DNA of 6,813 nt, taken from the NCBI GenBank assembly GCA_934503195.1, contig CAKSVM010000125.1:1-6813 (forward strand). The letters are read 5' to 3'. The first letter of the stretch is position 1, and each line of letters starts with the position of its first letter. This document shows positions 5,599 through 6,813 of the stretch, one piece after another. The notes under the pieces are model-generated. The model saw nothing but the letters and a program-made list of their open reading frames with translations. It was not told where the DNA came from and searched no databases. Source of the stretch: an uncultured Eubacteriales bacterium. Lineage in GTDB: Bacteria > Bacillota > Clostridia > Oscillospirales > CAG-272. The position numbers were made by a program, and so were the translations under genes.

Positions 5599-5796
5599 AT
5601 GCAGCTCTGGGTCGCAGTACTGATTCTCGTTCTGGCAGTCGCCGGAATAATCGCCGCGCGTTTTCTCGTGAAGGAGAAGAAGACGCGGATAATCCTCATC
5701 GTGATCTTAGCGGTCGTCGCGGCCGCCTGCGCGGTATACGCGGGGCTTACGATGATCCTCGTCGACGCGGTCTCAAACCGCCCGGCGGATCTCTGA
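5599..5796 (+). CDS. Small two-TM membrane protein (65 aa), function unknown
   Basis: The protein is two hydrophobic helices joined by a short basic loop. Helix 1 spans residues 3-23 (LWVAVLILVLAVAGIIAARFL), the loop is VKEKKTR (24-30), and helix 2 spans 31-53 (rich in Ile, Val and Ala, containing CAVYAGL). A ten-residue tail follows (DAVSNRPADL). By the positive-inside rule the loop faces the cytoplasm and both termini lie outside, giving a helical hairpin. It is credible as a real gene because of AGAAAGGA (5581-5588) upstream of ATG, codon use like its neighbours, position at the end of the collinear unit, and an intrinsic terminator starting 10 nt after the stop. I do not recognise a family. 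Such small hairpin proteins often act as accessory subunits of membrane complexes, and LemA/DUF3137 are the obvious candidate partners by position only. Confidence 0.75.
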   Translation: MQLWVAVLILVLAVAGIIAARFLVKEKKTRIILIVILAVVAAACAVYAGLTMILVDAVSNRPADL

Positions 5797-5806
5797 ACAA
5801 AATCGG

Positions 5807-5844
5807 AACCGTCCCTGCCGAAAATCGGCGCGGGGCGGTTTTTT
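5807..5844 (+). terminator. Intrinsic terminator of the lipoprotein/LemA unit
   Basis: A GC-rich stem (AACCGTCCCTGCCGA paired with TCGGCGCGGGGCGGTT, with a one-base bulge and G-U pairs) closes an AAA loop and is followed by six Ts (5839-5844). It lies 10 nt after the stop of the 65-aa gene and just before the next promoter, so it separates the two transcription units. Confidence 0.9.
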
Positions 5845-5846
5845 GA

Positions 5847-5875
5847 TTGAAATATTCACATTTTTCTGATATAAT
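5847..5875 (+). promoter_or_regulatory. Sigma-A-type promoter of the response regulator gene
   Basis: TTGAAA (5847-5852), a 17-base spacer and TATAAT (5870-5875) lie between the upstream terminator and the response regulator. The layout is the same -35/-10 combination as the promoter at 1142-1170. The start would be near 5882, leaving a short leader with a GAGGGGAG ribosome binding site (5889-5896). Confidence 0.88.
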
Positions 5876-5902
5876 AATAAAAAAACGAGAGGGGAGCCGC
5901 GA

Positions 5903-6601
5903 ATGAAATATCAGATAGCGATCTGCGACGATTCGGACGACGATCGGAGCTATGAAAAGGATCTCGCCATGCGCTGGGCAAAGGAGCGCGGACACGAGAT
6001 CGCGATCGAAATCTTCGTGTCGGCCGAGGATTTTCTGTTCAGATATGATGAAAAGAGCGACTATGACATAATTCTGCTCGACGTCGAGATGGGCGAAACC
6101 GACGGCGTCGAGATGGCGAAAAGGGTGCGGAAGCACGACGACGCGGTGCAGATAATCTTCATCACTGGATACAACGATTACATTTCGGAGGGCTACGAGG
6201 TCGCGGCGCTGCACTATCTGATAAAGCCGGTGCGCGAGGAAAAGCTCTTCGCGGTTCTCGACCGCGCGGCCGAAAAGCTCCGCAAGAACGAAAAGCTTCT
6301 GAGCTTTGAGATCGGCGACGAGATGATCCGGATCCCGATTTACCGGATCAGATACGCCGATGTAATGGGAAATTACGTAACGATTCACGCGAAAGAGGAC
6401 GTGACGGTCAAAATGACGCTGGGCGAGCTTGAAAAGCAGCTTGACGAGCGTTTTTTCCGAGTCGGCCGCTCGTCGATCGTGAATCTGACGAAGATCAGCC
6501 GGGTATCGAAGAACGAGATCAAGCTTGAAGACGGCAACCGGATCCCGATTCCGCGAAGCGCATACGAATCGGTCAACCGGGCGATTATAAATCTGAAGTG
6601 A
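5903..6601 (+). CDS. LytTR-family (AgrA/LytR-like) response regulator (232 aa)
   Basis: This is a two-component response regulator: phosphorylation of the receiver domain by a sensor kinase is expected to switch DNA binding by the C-terminal domain. Receiver (about 3-122): acidic pair D9-D10 in AICDDSD, phospho-acceptor D60 in IILLDVEMGETDG, switch T88 in IIFITGY and K108 in YLIKPV, all intact. LytTR DNA-binding domain (about 135-230): MIRIPIYRIRYADVMGNYVTIH (141-162), FFRVGRSSIVNLTKI (184-198) and NRIPIPRSAYESV (212-224), the classic LytTR strands. Total length is typical. ATG 5903 follows GAGGGGAG by six bases. It has its own promoter and terminator and therefore appears monocistronic; no histidine kinase is adjacent within the window. 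LytTR regulators commonly control peptide, envelope or transport genes and can autoregulate. Whether it controls either neighbouring unit is unknown. Confidence 0.95.
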   Translation: MKYQIAICDDSDDDRSYEKDLAMRWAKERGHEIAIEIFVSAEDFLFRYDEKSDYDIILLDVEMGETDGVEMAKRVRKHDDAVQIIFITGYNDYISEGYEVAALHYLIKPVREEKLFAVLDRAAEKLRKNEKLLSFEIGDEMIRIPIYRIRYADVMGNYVTIHAKEDVTVKMTLGELEKQLDERFFRVGRSSIVNLTKISRVSKNEIKLEDGNRIPIPRSAYESVNRAIINLK

Positions 6602-6628
6602 AATCCCGTTCCGCGGGGATTCGTTTTT
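6602..6628 (+). terminator. Intrinsic terminator of the response regulator gene
   Basis: AATCCCG and CGGGGATT (one bulged G) form a hairpin directly after the stop codon, followed by CG and TTTTT (6624-6628). The position, starting at the base after TGA, makes it the natural end of the transcript. Confidence 0.8.
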
Positions 6629-6642
6629 ACGAAATTGCTGTT

Positions 6643-6664
6643 TCCCCCGTGCGGGGGGGATTTT
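6643..6664 (+). terminator. Second, weaker hairpin with T-tail
   Basis: TCCCCC pairs with GGGGGA (part of a run of seven Gs) around a short loop and is followed by TTTT (6661-6664). It may back up the terminator just upstream. Confidence 0.5.
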
Positions 6665-6691
6665 CGTCGGCACATGGATTTTTAGTTTTGC

Positions 6692-6711
6692 AAAAAGGCC
6701 CTCGGAGGGGC
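6692..6711 (-). terminator. Possible minus-strand terminator
   Basis: Read on the minus strand, GCCC-loop-GGGC (6711-6698) is followed, after one C, by TTTTT (6696-6692). This could end a leftward transcript entering from beyond the right edge, converging on the response regulator gene. The stem is short, so confidence is low. Confidence 0.35.
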
Positions 6712-6741
6712 GCGAAGCGCGGCTGAAGCCGCGCTTCGCGC
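6710..6741. repeat. GC-rich palindrome 1 of terminal cluster
   Basis: Perfect 14-bp arms (GCGCGAAGCGCGGC at 6710-6723 and its complement at 6728-6741) around a TGAA loop. No T-run follows. It directly abuts the next palindrome, sharing one base. Confidence 0.85.
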
Positions 6742-6770
6742 GTTCCGGCGCGCCGCGGCGCGCCGGAACG
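6741..6770. repeat. GC-rich palindrome 2 of terminal cluster
   Basis: A perfect 30-bp palindrome with no loop, CGTTCCGGCGCGCCG followed by its exact reverse complement, containing overlapping CG-rich restriction-like cores. Such a sequence can extrude as a cruciform. Confidence 0.88.
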
Positions 6771-6771
6771 G

Positions 6772-6806
6772 CTCGCGTCCGGGCGGCTGCGCCGCCCGGA
6801 CGCGAG
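6772..6806. repeat. GC-rich palindrome 3 of terminal cluster
   Basis: Perfect 16-bp arms (CTCGCGTCCGGGCGGC at 6772-6787 and complement at 6791-6806) around a TGC loop, one base after the previous palindrome and seven bases before the window end. Confidence 0.88.
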
Positions 6807-6813
6807 TGCAGGT

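Noticed and set aside
5747..6673. 308-codon minus-strand open frame opposite the response regulator
   Set aside because: It is antisense to an intact LytTR regulator and crosses that gene's promoter and terminator plus the preceding terminator. There is no recognisable domain and the composition is typical of a shadow frame.
6710..6806. GC palindromes as tandem rho-independent terminators
   Set aside because: None is followed by a T-run on either strand, and proper terminators already sit closer to the response regulator stop.

Overview
The window looks like a chromosomal segment of an uncultured, GC-rich gut-type Clostridia (Firmicutes). The reasons are GC-rich coding regions set against very AT-rich promoters, consensus sigma-A promoters, strong AGGAGG/GAAAGGA ribosome binding sites, one TTG and one GTG start, tandem lipoproteins, a LemA/DUF3137 pair, and an EcsA-like ABC exporter. 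The lineage is inferred from style and gene content only.

Left part, minus strand (1-1082): an ABC exporter operon. It comprises an EcsA-like ATPase (157-903) followed by the start of its membrane partner (1-129, cut by the window edge). Two tandem sigma-A-type promoters (-35/-10 at 977-949 and 1082-1054) drive it. Both are overlapped by GAT/ATC palindromes that look like operators for an unidentified repressor.

Middle part, plus strand (1142-5844): a probable six-gene unit. It runs from a promoter at 1142-1170 to an intrinsic terminator at 5807-5844. The order is a DUF2442 protein, two acidic lipoproteins (450 and 294 aa) that share a Trp/Gly beta-rich module, a two-TM DUF3137 protein, LemA, and a 65-aa two-TM protein. 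All but the first are predicted to be at the membrane or anchored to it, so the products look like an envelope-associated set. Its function is unknown. A 180-bp MITE-like imperfect palindrome with 22-bp terminal inverted repeats (4714-4893) sits between the DUF3137 gene and lemA.

Right part, plus strand (5847-6628): a monocistronic LytTR-family response regulator with its own consensus promoter and terminator, and no histidine kinase beside it. After it come a second hairpin, a possible minus-strand terminator, and three back-to-back long GC-rich perfect palindromes (6710-6806) that run almost to the window end. The most noteworthy material is the operator-like promoter array, the lipoprotein/DUF3137/LemA locus, the MITE-like element and the terminal palindrome cluster. 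No clear new defence or mobile system was recognised.
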